Shown: positions 8,114 through 17,569, counted from the first letter of the stretch. The stretch: 64,000 nt of DNA from Enterococcus_K sp051713825 (GCF_051713825.1 NZ_JBIOQR010000001.1:1736001-1800000), one strand, 5' to 3'. The notes: generated by a model from the letters alone, not told the origin. Translations and numbers: made by a program.

Positions 8114-9193
8114 ATGAAACGACTATTGATTTTAGAAGATGGGACTGTCTTTTCTGGTAAAGCTTTTGGTGGACAAGCCAACGTTTTTGGAGAAATCGTC
8201 TTTACAACAAGTATGACTGGGTATCAAGAAACCATTACAGACCAAAGCTTCAATGGTCAAATAATCACATTTACTTATCCAATGGTAGGAAATTATGGCG
8301 TCAATCGGGATGATTACGAATCAATCGCGCCAACCTGTAAGGGCGTTGTCGTTAAAGAACACGCTCGTCTAGCAAGTAATTGGCGAAAACAAATGACATT
8401 AGATGAATTCTTAAAACACAAAGGAATTCCTGGTATCTCAGGAATAGATACTAGAGCACTGACACGAAAAATTCGTGAGGTAGGAACAATGAAAGCTAGC
8501 ATGGTAGATGCTGGAGATGAATTTAACCATATCTTCGATCAACTAAAAGCGACTGTTCTGCCTACCAATCAAGTCGCTCAAGTATCAACAACTAAACCTT
8601 ACCCTAGCCCAGGCATTGGACGCAATGTTGTGGTGATTGACTTTGGTTTAAAACACAGTATTTTACGCGAATTATCGAAACGTCAATGCAACTTAACAGT
8701 AATGCCTCACAACACCTCTGCACAAGCCATTCTTGACTTATGTCCAGATGGAGTCATGTTAACAAACGGTCCGGGAGATCCCAAAGATGTCCCAGAAGCT
8801 ATTCAAATGATTAAAGAAATTCAAGGAAAAGTTCCTATTTTTGGCATCTGCTTAGGTCATCAGCTGTTCGCATTAGCTAATGGTGCTGATACCTACAAAA
8901 TGAAATTTGGTCATCGTGGCCTGAACCACCCAGTAAGAGAGATTGCGACAGGAAGAATTGATTTCACTTCACAAAATCATGGGTTTGCGGTTGATGAAAA
9001 AACGATCGATCCAGAAACACTGATGGTGACACACACAGAAGTCAATGACGGAACTATTGAAGGGATTCGTCATCGTCGTTATCCAGCCTTTAGTGTTCAG
9101 TTTCACCCAGATGCCGCACCTGGACCGCATGATGCGCTTCACTTGTTTGACGAATTTATGGAAATGATGGATGCCGGAAAGGAGCAAGACTAA
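8114..9193 (+). CDS. carA: Carbamoyl-phosphate synthase small (glutaminase) subunit
   Basis: Releases ammonia from glutamine for carbamoyl phosphate synthesis by CarB. 359 residues: an N-terminal CPSase_sm_chain domain (about 1-130) and a class I glutamine amidotransferase domain with catalytic Cys in FGICLGHQLFA (about 244) and His/Glu in FSVQFHPDAAPGPHD (about 330). The start follows GGAGG of the pyrC 3' end. Being inside the pyr operon, it is likely the pyrimidine-regulated synthase (PyrAA in Bacillus usage); whether an arginine-specific second copy exists is not visible here. Confidence 0.96.
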   Translation: MKRLLILEDGTVFSGKAFGGQANVFGEIVFTTSMTGYQETITDQSFNGQIITFTYPMVGNYGVNRDDYESIAPTCKGVVVKEHARLASNWRKQMTLDEFLKHKGIPGISGIDTRALTRKIREVGTMKASMVDAGDEFNHIFDQLKATVLPTNQVAQVSTTKPYPSPGIGRNVVVIDFGLKHSILRELSKRQCNLTVMPHNTSAQAILDLCPDGVMLTNGPGDPKDVPEAIQMIKEIQGKVPIFGICLGHQLFALANGADTYKMKFGHRGLNHPVREIATGRIDFTSQNHGFAVDEKTIDPETLMVTHTEVNDGTIEGIRHRRYPAFSVQFHPDAAPGPHDALHLFDEFMEMMDAGKEQD

Positions 9194-9194
9194 G

Positions 9195-12100
9195 ATGCCA
9201 AAACGTACGGATATCAAGAAAATTATGGTGATTGGCTCAGGGCCAATTATTATCGGTCAAGCAGCTGAATTTGATTATGCAGGAACACAAGCTTGTCTGG
9301 CATTGAGAGAAGAAGGTTATGAGGTTGTTTTAGTCAACTCAAATCCAGCAACAATTATGACAGATAAAGAAATTGCAGATAAAGTTTATATCGAACCCAT
9401 CACGTTGGAATTTGTTTCTCGGATTTTGAGAAAAGAAAAACCTGATGCTTTACTCCCAACTTTAGGTGGGCAAACAGGGTTAAACATGGCTATGGAACTC
9501 GCTTCTTCTGGAATTTTAGATGAACTACAAGTCGAATTATTAGGGACTAAGCTTTCAGCGATTGACCAAGCGGAGGACCGTGATTTATTCAAACAATTGA
9601 TGGAAGACTTAGAACAACCGATTCCGGAATCTGAGATTGTCAATACAGTCGACGAAGCACTAGCTTTTGCAGAAACAATTGGTTATCCAGTCATCGTTCG
9701 TCCAGCCTTCACTTTAGGAGGAACAGGTGGTGGCATGTGTGATAATGAAGAGGAGCTCCGTCAAATCGCCGAAAACGGCTTGAAGCTTTCGCCGGCAACA
9801 CAATGTCTGATTGAACGTAGTATCGCGGGTTTCAAAGAAATTGAGTATGAAGTAATGCGCGATTCAGCAGACAATGCAATTGTTGTCTGTAACATGGAAA
9901 ATTTTGACCCTGTTGGTGTTCACACAGGTGATTCGATTGTTTTTGCCCCTAGTCAAACGCTCGCAGATCATGAGTATCAATTACTTAGAGATGCTTCACT
10001 TTCTATTATCCGGGCACTCAAAATAGAGGGGGGCTGTAATGTTCAGCTAGCACTAGATCCCCATAGCTTTAACTATTATGTCATTGAAGTGAACCCTCGT
10101 GTATCTCGCTCTTCAGCATTGGCAAGTAAAGCAACTGGATATCCAATTGCCAAGCTTGCAGCAAAAATTGCGGTTGGTTTAACCTTGGATGAGATGAAAA
10201 ATCCTGTGACGCAAACAACTTATGCGGAATTTGAGCCAGCTTTAGATTATGTGGTTGCAAAAATTCCTCGTTGGCCTTTTGATAAATTTGAAAAAGGAGA
10301 ACGTCGTTTAGGCACGCAAATGAAAGCCACTGGTGAAGTCATGGCAATTGGACGAAACATTGAAGAGTCCTTGTTAAAAGCCGTTCGCTCACTAGAAATT
10401 GGTACGTATCACGTAGAAATCAACGAGTTCCAACAAGTGGAAGACGATGATTTAATTGAAAAAATTGTAAAAGCACAAGATGACCGTCTCTTCTATTTAG
10501 CAGAGGCTATTCGGCGAGGCTTCACCATCCAAGAATTAAGTGATTTAACAAAAATCGACTTGTTCTTTTTGGACAAGCTCCTCCATATCATTGAGTTAGA
10601 AACGGCTTTAGAAGAAGCGCCAAATGACTTAGAAATTCTGAAAGAAGCCAAACAAAACGGCTTTACTGACCGTAAAATTGCTGATTTATGGCAAACAACA
10701 GAAGTGGAAGTGACCGCTTTTAGAAAAGCTCATTCACTCACACCCGTCTATAAGATGGTGGATACCTGTGCTGCGGAATTTGAATCACAAACGCCCTATT
10801 TTTATAGTACGTATGAAGTCGAAAACGAAAGTCATGTTTCAGAAAAACCTTCTGTTCTAGTGCTTGGTTCCGGGCCTATCCGAATCGGGCAGGGGGTTGA
10901 ATTTGATTATGCAACCGTTCATTCGGTGAAAGCCATTCAAGCGGCTGGTTACGAAGCCATCATTATGAACAGTAACCCTGAAACGGTCTCGACTGACTTT
11001 TCCATCTCAGATAAATTATATTTCGAACCACTGACGCTAGAAGATGTCATGAACGTGATTGATTTGGAACAACCTAAAGGCGTCATCGTTCAATTCGGTG
11101 GGCAAACAGCCATTAATCTGGCAGAGCCGTTAGTCAAAAAAGGCGTAAAAATCTTAGGCACAAGTATCGAGGATTTAGACCGCGCGGAAAACCGCGATTT
11201 GTTTGAACAAGCCTTAAAAGAGTTAGAGATTCCACAGCCGCCAGGAGACACCGCAACTAGCAAGGAAGAAGCGGTCGTGATTGCCAACCGAATTGGTTAT
11301 CCGGTACTTGTTCGTCCAAGTTATGTCTTAGGTGGACGGGCGATGGAAATTGTTGAGAACCAACAAGATTTAGAGGATTATATGGTCAACGCAGTGAAAG
11401 CCTCACCTGAACATCCTGTCTTAGTGGATAGTTACTTGTTAGGGCGTGAGTGTGAGGTAGATGCCATTTGTGACGGTGAAACGGTCCTTATCCCAGGGAT
11501 CATGGAACATATTGAACGTGCTGGTGTCCATTCAGGTGACTCAATGGCAGTTTACCCGCCACAAACTTTATCAAAAGAGATTCAAGAAACAATTGCGACC
11601 TATACAGAAAAATTAGCACTTGGATTAAATTGTATCGGCATGATGAATATCCAGTTTGTCATTCATGAAGAAAAAGTCTATGTGATAGAGGTCAACCCAC
11701 GAGCAAGTCGAACAGTGCCGTTTTTAAGTAAGATTACTGGTATCCCAATGGCTCAAGTAGCAACAAAAGCCATTCTTGGCAACTCCTTAAAAGAGATGGG
11801 TTATGAAAATGGTCTCTATCCAGAAAGCCAGCTGGTCCATATTAAAGCGCCAGTCTTTTCATTCACAAAGTTGCAAAAAGTGGACACTTATTTAGGCCCT
11901 GAGATGAAGTCAACAGGTGAGGTAATGGGTTCTGATATCAGCTTAGAAAAAGCTCTCTATAAAGCATTTGAGGCTTCTGGTTTACATTTACCAAGTTATG
12001 GGGCGGTCTTATTCACCATCGCAGATGAAACAAAAGAAGAAGCTTTAAATCTTGCCAAACGTTTTTATGAAGTTGGTTATAGCTTACTCGCAACGAAAGG

Positions 12101-12380
12101 AACAGCTACGTATTTTAGAGAACAAGGTCTAGATGTGTTAACGGTCGCTAAAATTTCTGAAGAGACGGATAAACGAAACGTCGTAGATCTTATCAGAAAA
12201 GGAGCAGCACAAGTTGTCGTCAATACGATGGATAAAGATCGAACTCACGCATCAAAAGACGGCTACACCATTCGCCGAGAAGCGGTGGAACATGGTGTTC
12301 CGCTGTTCACTTCACTAGATACCGCCGATGCAATTTTACGAGTGCTCGAATCACGAGCCTTTTCTACACAAGCTTTATAG
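9195..12380 (+). CDS. carB: Carbamoyl-phosphate synthase large subunit
   Basis: Uses two ATP, bicarbonate and ammonia to make carbamoyl phosphate. About 1061 residues with the internal duplication typical of the family: the first half starts with KIMVIGSGPIIIGQAAEFDY and the second with VLVLGSGPIRIGQGVEFDY, each followed by an ATP-grasp domain. The C-terminal region carries an MGS-like allosteric domain (GYSLLATKGTATYFREQG). ATG 9195 follows GGAAAGGAG located in the carA 3' end; the open frame upstream to 9171 overlaps carA and was not used. Confidence 0.97.
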   Translation: MPKRTDIKKIMVIGSGPIIIGQAAEFDYAGTQACLALREEGYEVVLVNSNPATIMTDKEIADKVYIEPITLEFVSRILRKEKPDALLPTLGGQTGLNMAMELASSGILDELQVELLGTKLSAIDQAEDRDLFKQLMEDLEQPIPESEIVNTVDEALAFAETIGYPVIVRPAFTLGGTGGGMCDNEEELRQIAENGLKLSPATQCLIERSIAGFKEIEYEVMRDSADNAIVVCNMENFDPVGVHTGDSIVFAPSQTLADHEYQLLRDASLSIIRALKIEGGCNVQLALDPHSFNYYVIEVNPRVSRSSALASKATGYPIAKLAAKIAVGLTLDEMKNPVTQTTYAEFEPALDYVVAKIPRWPFDKFEKGERRLGTQMKATGEVMAIGRNIEESLLKAVRSLEIGTYHVEINEFQQVEDDDLIEKIVKAQDDRLFYLAEAIRRGFTIQELSDLTKIDLFFLDKLLHIIELETALEEAPNDLEILKEAKQNGFTDRKIADLWQTTEVEVTAFRKAHSLTPVYKMVDTCAAEFESQTPYFYSTYEVENESHVSEKPSVLVLGSGPIRIGQGVEFDYATVHSVKAIQAAGYEAIIMNSNPETVSTDFSISDKLYFEPLTLEDVMNVIDLEQPKGVIVQFGGQTAINLAEPLVKKGVKILGTSIEDLDRAENRDLFEQALKELEIPQPPGDTATSKEEAVVIANRIGYPVLVRPSYVLGGRAMEIVENQQDLEDYMVNAVKASPEHPVLVDSYLLGRECEVDAICDGETVLIPGIMEHIERAGVHSGDSMAVYPPQTLSKEIQETIATYTEKLALGLNCIGMMNIQFVIHEEKVYVIEVNPRASRTVPFLSKITGIPMAQVATKAILGNSLKEMGYENGLYPESQLVHIKAPVFSFTKLQKVDTYLGPEMKSTGEVMGSDISLEKALYKAFEASGLHLPSYGAVLFTIADETKEEALNLAKRFYEVGYSLLATKGTATYFREQGLDVLTVAKISEETDKRNVVDLIRKGAAQVVVNTMDKDRTHASKDGYTIRREAVEHGVPLFTSLDTADAILRVLESRAFSTQAL

Positions 12381-12400
12381 ATCCAATCAATAAATTCATT

Positions 12401-12491
12401 CGAGAAGTCGTGAAAACCTAGGTTAAAACCTGACATTCAGAGACCTTTTTGAGTGTTCATTCATGACACACTCAACTGACTTCTCGTTTTT
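12401..12491 (+). terminator. Branched terminator-like element inside the pyr operon
   Basis: Outer stem CGAGAAGTC (12401-12409) / GACTTCTCG (12478-12486) is a perfect 9-bp pair directly followed by TTTTTC. Enclosed are AGGTT / AACCT (about 12419-12430) and TTGAGTGT / ACACTCAA (12449-12456 and 12468-12475), giving a multi-branched shape. It lies between carB and pyrK, where full termination would silence four required genes, so it may act partially or conditionally. No clear PyrR consensus is present. Confidence 0.6.
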
Positions 12492-12547
12492 CTAAAGAAT
12501 GAAACACTTTTTGTAAGCCGACAATCACGTTGAAAAGGAGCAAGAGA

Positions 12548-13330
12548 ATGAAACAAGAAATGATGAGAATTGTTAGTCAAAGACAACTAGCCCCAAGAAT
12601 TTTCGAACTAACGCTAACAGGTGAGTTAGTCAAAGAAATGGTGACAGCTGGTCAATTTATTCATATTCGTGTTCCCCGAGCAGATTTATTGTTACGCCGT
12701 CCTATCAGTATCAATCAAATCAATTCTGAAAAGAAAACCTGCACCATCATTTATCGGGTAGAGGGGGATGGTACCAAAGAATTCTCCTTGTGCCAACCTG
12801 GTGACTTATTAGATGTGTTGGGTCCGTTAGGAAATGGCTTTGATATTAGTGAACTAAAAGCAGGTGAAACGGCCTTTATTGTTGGCGGAGGGATTGGTAT
12901 TCCACCTTTATATGAACTGTCAAAGCAGTTGAAACAAAAAGGGGTTACACCTATTCATTTTCTTGGCTTTGCCTCAAAAGAAGTCATGTATTACACAAAA
13001 GAATTCGAAGCTCTTTCTGAAACGCGATTTGCTACAGATGATGGGAGTTTTGCCCAAAAAGGCCATGTTGGTCATTTATTAAAAGAAGCCGTTCAAACTA
13101 TCACACCAGACGCTGTTTTTGCTTGTGGTGCAAACGGCTTACTAAAAGCGGTGGAAGCGCAGTTTGAGGAACACCCGAATGTTCAATTATCACTAGAATC
13201 AAGAATGGCTTGTGGAATAGGCGCTTGTTACGCTTGCGTCTGTCATGTGAAAGGCGATGAAACAGGGAACAAAAGTCGTAAGGTCTGTGATGAGGGGCCA
13301 ATCTTTAAAGCTGGGGAGGTTATCATATGA
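12548..13330 (+). CDS. pyrK: Dihydroorotate dehydrogenase B, electron transfer subunit
   Basis: FAD and [2Fe-2S] subunit that passes electrons from PyrD to NAD+. About 260 residues with a ferredoxin-reductase-like FAD domain (LLRRPISINQ, about 50), an NAD-binding segment (VGGGIGIPPLYEL) and a C-terminal iron-sulfur cysteine cluster in CGIGACYACVCH plus the later Cys in SRKVCDEGP. ATG 12548 follows AAGGAG; an in-frame TTG at 12530 includes that site and was rejected. The gene overlaps pyrD by four bases, fitting an obligate complex. Confidence 0.94.
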   Translation: MKQEMMRIVSQRQLAPRIFELTLTGELVKEMVTAGQFIHIRVPRADLLLRRPISINQINSEKKTCTIIYRVEGDGTKEFSLCQPGDLLDVLGPLGNGFDISELKAGETAFIVGGGIGIPPLYELSKQLKQKGVTPIHFLGFASKEVMYYTKEFEALSETRFATDDGSFAQKGHVGHLLKEAVQTITPDAVFACGANGLLKAVEAQFEEHPNVQLSLESRMACGIGACYACVCHVKGDETGNKSRKVCDEGPIFKAGEVII

Positions 13331-14256
13331 AAAATCGATTAGCAGTTCAATTACCTGGCTTAAATTTAAAAAATCCAATTATGCCAGCCAGTGGGTGTTT
13401 TGGATTTGGTAAAGAATACGGCAAATATTACGATTTGAATCAATTAGGTTCAATAATGATTAAGGCGACCACTCCTGAAGAACGCTTTGGTAATGAAACA
13501 CCTCGTGTCGCAGAAACACCATGTGGCATGCTCAATGCGATTGGATTGCAAAATCCTGGTTTAGATGTTGTTTTAAATGAAATTTTACCTAGCTTAGAAG
13601 CTTATAAGGACTTACCAATCATCGCGAATGTTGCAGGAGCTTGCGAAGAAGATTATGTTCTCGTTTGCGAAAAAATCAGTCAGGCTAAAAATGTCCATGC
13701 GATTGAGTTAAACATTTCATGCCCAAATGTCAAACATGGGGGAATTGCTTTTGGAACGGATCCAGACGTAGCCTTCGAATTAACCAAAGCTGTAAAAAAA
13801 GTTTCAGAGGTGCCGATTTACGTCAAACTTTCTCCTAATGTGACCGATATTGTGCCAATTGCCAAAGCTATTGAAGCAGGCGGCGCAGATGGGTTTACAA
13901 TGATTAATACTTTATTGGGTATGAGAATTGATTTAAAAACACGCAGACCTATTTTGGCTAATCAAACAGGGGGCTTATCAGGCCCGGCCATTAAGCCCGT
14001 CGCGATTCGTCTAATCAATCAAGTCGCTAATGTCTCTAGCTTACCAATCATCGGCATGGGCGGTGTACAGACAGTTGATGATGTCTTAGAAATGTATATG
14101 GCTGGTGCTAGTGCTGTTGCAATCGGAACGGCGAATTTCACTGATCCTTACATTTGTCCGAAGTTAATTGACGCCTTGCCTCAGCGCATGACTGAGCTAG
14201 GAATTGATTCATTGGAACAACTAATTAAAGAGGTAAGAGAGGCCAGAAAAAAATGA
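13327..14256 (+). CDS. pyrD: Dihydroorotate dehydrogenase B, catalytic subunit
   Basis: FMN enzyme oxidising dihydroorotate to orotate, working as a heterotetramer with PyrK. 309 residues. Blocks seen: MPASGCFGFGKEY near the N-terminus, the region with the class 1 active-site cysteine in LNISCPNVKHGG (about 129), NTLLGMRID, and the FMN phosphate loop IIGMGGV and AVAIGTA near the C-terminus. The PyrK neighbour marks it as class 1B (NAD-dependent) rather than the fumarate-linked 1A type. Confidence 0.95.
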   Translation: MKNRLAVQLPGLNLKNPIMPASGCFGFGKEYGKYYDLNQLGSIMIKATTPEERFGNETPRVAETPCGMLNAIGLQNPGLDVVLNEILPSLEAYKDLPIIANVAGACEEDYVLVCEKISQAKNVHAIELNISCPNVKHGGIAFGTDPDVAFELTKAVKKVSEVPIYVKLSPNVTDIVPIAKAIEAGGADGFTMINTLLGMRIDLKTRRPILANQTGGLSGPAIKPVAIRLINQVANVSSLPIIGMGGVQTVDDVLEMYMAGASAVAIGTANFTDPYICPKLIDALPQRMTELGIDSLEQLIKEVREARKK

Positions 14257-14975
14257 ATACTCGACCAATCATCGCGCTAGATTTCCCGAATAAACGTCAA
14301 CTTGAAGGTTTTTTAACTCATTTTCCATCTGAAGAATCTTTATTTGTAAAAGTTGGAATGGAACTATTTTATGAAGAAGGTCCCGCAATCGTTCGCTGGT
14401 TAAAAGGCCTTGGACACGATGTCTTCCTCGATTTGAAATTATACGATATTCCGAATACAGTTGAAATGGCGATGCGCCGCTTAGCAGCTCTAGGCGTTGA
14501 TTTAACCTGTGTTCATGCAGCAGGTGGTGTTCAAATGATGGAGGCTGCATTGAATGGCCTAAAAGAGGGGACATCAAAAGGCAAAAAACGCCCTCTCCTG
14601 TTAGCCATTACCCAACTAACATCAACGAGTGAAAAACAAATGCAGGTCGATCAATTGATTCCTGTCACATTGGAGGAAAGTGTTATTCATTATGCCAAAT
14701 GTGCGGCAAAAGCCGGTCTAGATGGCGTCGTTTCATCTGCTTGGGAAGCTTCTCAAATAAAAGAGTCTACACATCCAGAGTTTGTTTCCTTAACTCCAGG
14801 GATTCGTCCCACAGGAAGTGAGATAGGTGATCAAAAACGAGTCGTTACTCCAGGAAAAGCACGTGAAATGGGAGCTAACTTTATCGTGGTCGGACGGCCT
14901 ATCACCAAATCAGAAACACCCTATGAAAGTTATCTACAAATAAAAAAAGAATGGAACGGTGAGGGGAATGACTAA
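14253..14975 (+). CDS. pyrF: Orotidine-5'-phosphate decarboxylase
   Basis: Converts OMP to UMP. 240 residues, a TIM barrel. The catalytic motif VFLDLKLYDIPNTVE (about 57-71) carries the Asp-Lys-Asp array, and LTPGIRPTG and NFIVVGRPI near the C-terminus bind phosphate. ATGA-type overlap with pyrD at the 5' end and an 8-bp overlap with pyrE at the 3' end indicate coupled translation. Confidence 0.96.
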   Translation: MNTRPIIALDFPNKRQLEGFLTHFPSEESLFVKVGMELFYEEGPAIVRWLKGLGHDVFLDLKLYDIPNTVEMAMRRLAALGVDLTCVHAAGGVQMMEAALNGLKEGTSKGKKRPLLLAITQLTSTSEKQMQVDQLIPVTLEESVIHYAKCAAKAGLDGVVSSAWEASQIKESTHPEFVSLTPGIRPTGSEIGDQKRVVTPGKAREMGANFIVVGRPITKSETPYESYLQIKKEWNGEGND

Positions 14976-15603
14976 TAACCTAGTGAAGACAATTGCGAAA
15001 GATTTATTAGAGATAAAGGCAGTATTTTTAAATCCAAAAAATCCTTTTACTTGGGCTAGTGGGATTAAAAGTCCCATTTATTGTGACAACCGAATCACGA
15101 TGAGCTATCCTAAGGTCCGAAAAGATATCGCTAACGGACTTGCTGAAAAAATCAAAGAGACTTTTCCCGAAGTAGAAGTTATCGCTGGAACGGCAACTGC
15201 TGGAATTCCTCATGCAGCTTGGGTTGCTGAAATCTTGGATTTGCCTATGGTCTACATCAGAAGTAAAGCAAAAGATCATGGGAAAGGCAATCAAATCGAA
15301 GGACGAATTTCGGAAGGACAAAAGATGGTTGTGATTGAAGATTTAATCTCAACAGGCGGCAGTGTTCTAGAAGCCGTTGAAGCTGCCAAACGAGAAGGTG
15401 CTGATGTCTTAGGAGTTGCCGCAATTTTCACCTATGAACTGGCAAAAGGTATCACAAACTTCGAAGCACACAAAACACCTCTTATTACCTTAACCAATTA
15501 TTCGACACTGATTGAAGTCGCCTTGGAATCAAACTATATTAACGAAAATGAATTAAAACTTTTAAAAGACTGGAAAACAGATCCCGAAAATTGGTTAAAC
15601 TAG
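14968..15603 (+). CDS. pyrE: Orotate phosphoribosyltransferase
   Basis: Transfers the PRPP phosphoribosyl group to orotate, giving OMP. About 211 residues; PRPP loop MVVIEDLISTGGSV (about 117-130) and the flexible-loop region RSKAKDHGKGNQIEG are present. ATG 14968 follows GGTGAGGGG; a GTG at 14959 is in frame but overlaps that site. Last gene of the pyr operon. An inverted repeat AGTCTTTT / AAAAGACT just after the stop (15602-15642) has no good T run, so the operon end is not marked by a clear terminator. Confidence 0.95.
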   Translation: MTNNLVKTIAKDLLEIKAVFLNPKNPFTWASGIKSPIYCDNRITMSYPKVRKDIANGLAEKIKETFPEVEVIAGTATAGIPHAAWVAEILDLPMVYIRSKAKDHGKGNQIEGRISEGQKMVVIEDLISTGGSVLEAVEAAKREGADVLGVAAIFTYELAKGITNFEAHKTPLITLTNYSTLIEVALESNYINENELKLLKDWKTDPENWLN

Positions 15604-15715
15604 TCTTTTGAAACTTACGAACAAGAAAATTTTTAAAAGACTGAAAATAAAGTGGAATCAAGATGGCTGTATCTCAGCGAAACTTGTCTTTCTTTATTCT
15701 TCAGTCTCTTTCTTT

Positions 15716-15744
15716 TTGACAATATATTGTGTAAACTTTATGAG
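15716..15744 (+). promoter_or_regulatory. Putative promoter with embedded palindrome upstream of the carbonic anhydrase
   Basis: TTGACA (15716-15721), 17-bp spacer, weak -10 TATGAG (15739-15744). The spacer contains a perfect 12-bp palindrome ACAATATATTGT (15719-15730), which overlaps the -35 box and could be an operator. A short open frame at 15608-15796 covers the same stretch; it has no ribosome binding site and was not called. Confidence 0.45.
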
Positions 15745-15874
15745 CAATGTAAATGACAATTCTCTATACTTCCGTCAAAATAAACCTATTCGCTGACTCC
15801 AGCGTGTTTTTATTTCTATATACGGACATGACCTTACCTTATGGATAGAATTTCTGAAAATGGAGGAACTATAG

Positions 15875-16615
15875 ATGAAAAAAATTAAAAATATGGACGT
15901 TGAATGGGGCTACTCGGGGGAACGTGGTCCTGAGCATTGGCATGAATTGTGTGATTGGTATAAGGAGGGGGCGTCCTATCCTTATCAATCACCAATTGCT
16001 TTACATCATCAAACAGATGGATCAACTGTTACAAAGACTGCCTCAACTAATTTATCTCTGAATGAACTTGCCTTTTATTACGTACAAGAACACTTTACTG
16101 AAAAGGAATTTAAAAACACCTTACATTTTGTCCCCTATGATACAAAAAGTTATGTGTTATTCCATGAAGAGAAGTATGTACTGACGGATATTCATTTCCA
16201 TATGCCCAGTGAGCATATAATTGACGAGCAACAAGAGGAACTCGAGTTTCATTTAGTTCATATGAATGAGCAGGGGGAAAACTTGGTGTTGGGTATCCTA
16301 TTCACGCTTTCTGATGAAGGTGGATTGATTTTGCAGGATCAAGAAGAAGTTGTTTGGGATTATGACAACCATGCAGAGTGGTTCAATCCAAAAATCTTTT
16401 TACCACAGAACAAAAGTCATTTTTATTATGTAGGCTCATTAACGACACCTCCTACAAAAGGCCCGATTAATTGGTTTGTTTTTGATACTATTCGACCAAT
16501 GAATCGCCGTTTTATCCATCAGTTTAGAGAAGAAGTCGCTGAAAATAATAATCGACCGCTTCAACCAACAAAAGATCGAACCATTACCTACTTTACTGGA
16601 GTGAAAAAAGAATGA
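15875..16615 (+). CDS. Alpha-class carbonic anhydrase, apparently without signal peptide
   Basis: Interconverts CO2 and bicarbonate. 246 residues. The alpha-CA fold is marked by WGYSGERGPEHW near the start, SPIAL, the zinc histidines in IHFHMPSEH (about 107-115) with the third in EFHLVHMNE, and YVGSLTTPPTKGPINWFV at about 190. Many bacterial alpha-CAs are exported, but this N-terminus (MKKIKNMDVEWG) has no hydrophobic stretch, so the protein is probably cytoplasmic. SD GGAGG precedes ATG. It overlaps the LysR gene by four bases. Supplying bicarbonate to carAB is an inference from position. Confidence 0.88.
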   Translation: MKKIKNMDVEWGYSGERGPEHWHELCDWYKEGASYPYQSPIALHHQTDGSTVTKTASTNLSLNELAFYYVQEHFTEKEFKNTLHFVPYDTKSYVLFHEEKYVLTDIHFHMPSEHIIDEQQEELEFHLVHMNEQGENLVLGILFTLSDEGGLILQDQEEVVWDYDNHAEWFNPKIFLPQNKSHFYYVGSLTTPPTKGPINWFVFDTIRPMNRRFIHQFREEVAENNNRPLQPTKDRTITYFTGVKKE

Positions 16616-17502
16616 ATGTTCAACAGCTGAAATATGTCGTTGCTGTGGCGAATAACGGGAGTTTTCGTGAAGCAGCCAAAAAGATGTTTATTACTCAACC
16701 AAGTCTTTCTAATGGCATCAAAGAATTGGAAAATGAGATTGGTCTGACCTTATTTACCAGAACTAACAAAGGGGCTTATCTAACTGATGAGGGTAAAGAC
16801 TTTTTAGAGCACGCAGAAAAAATTCTTGCACAAATGGATTATTTAGAAACGCGCTATCAAAAATCCGAGCAGCAGGAGCGTTTTTCTGTCGCTTCTCAAC
16901 ACTATGATTTTCTAGGACCGATTGTCGCTAAATTAATGAAACAGTTTCAGCCACAATACAAACAATTTCGGATTTTTGAAACTACGACTGCTAAGGTGAT
17001 AGAGGATGTGCAACAGCTAGGAAGTGAAGTTGGGCTCCTCTATTTAAACGAACACAACCAAACAAGTATCTATCGTTATCTCGAACAGGCGAATTTGGAT
17101 TATGAACTGCTAGGGACGTTCCAAACCCATATCTTTTTAGGACCTCAACATCCTTTAGCAAAAAAAGAGGGCATTTATCTCAATGAGCTAGCGCAATTTC
17201 CGCAAGTTCGATTTACACAAGATGGGCAAAATTTTGCTTATTTTTACGAGGATTTGATTGAAATGCCAGAACAAGAAACGGTCTTTTATACAAGTGATCG
17301 AGGAACCTTAATGAATTTACTTCTTGAAACGCAAGCATATGCATCCGGCTCAGGAATTGTCGTTGGTGGTAGTCGTAGCCAAATTTGTTTGATTCCATTA
17401 ATTGATGGACCCAACAATAAATTCTGTATTATCTATCCAAAACGAAGAAAACCAACCCCAATTGTTGAAGCCTTTATAAAAGAAGTCAAGAATCTGCTGT
17501 AA
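16612..17502 (+). CDS. LysR-family transcriptional regulator
   Basis: 296 residues. The N-terminal winged helix-turn-helix (MNVQQLKYVVAVANNGSF, then AAKKMFITQPSLSNGIKELE, about 1-60) is typical of LysR, followed by a periplasmic-binding-like effector domain (about 90-290). It overlaps the carbonic anhydrase gene (ATGA), so the two are co-transcribed, unlike the divergent layout common for LysR regulators. The effector is unknown; by context an inorganic-carbon or pyrimidine-related signal is possible, which is inference only. Confidence 0.9.
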   Translation: MNVQQLKYVVAVANNGSFREAAKKMFITQPSLSNGIKELENEIGLTLFTRTNKGAYLTDEGKDFLEHAEKILAQMDYLETRYQKSEQQERFSVASQHYDFLGPIVAKLMKQFQPQYKQFRIFETTTAKVIEDVQQLGSEVGLLYLNEHNQTSIYRYLEQANLDYELLGTFQTHIFLGPQHPLAKKEGIYLNELAQFPQVRFTQDGQNFAYFYEDLIEMPEQETVFYTSDRGTLMNLLLETQAYASGSGIVVGGSRSQICLIPLIDGPNNKFCIIYPKRRKPTPIVEAFIKEVKNLL

Positions 17503-17507
17503 ATAAG

Positions 17508-17562
17508 AAGTTGGGACACCCCCCCTGAGGATGATCATCCTCAAGGGGGGTTGTCCCAACTT
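17508..17562. terminator. Strong bidirectional terminator
   Basis: Near-perfect long hairpin with arms AAGTTGGGACA (17508-17518) and TGTCCCAACTT (17552-17562), an inner CCCCCTGAGGATG / CATCCTCAAGGGGG and a tight centre. It separates the convergent LysR and rqcH genes. Confidence 0.85.
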
Positions 17563-17569
17563 CGATTGT

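Noticed and set aside
15608..15796. 62-codon open frame after pyrE
   Set aside because: No ribosome binding site, covers the carbonic anhydrase promoter, and shows no recognisable protein features.
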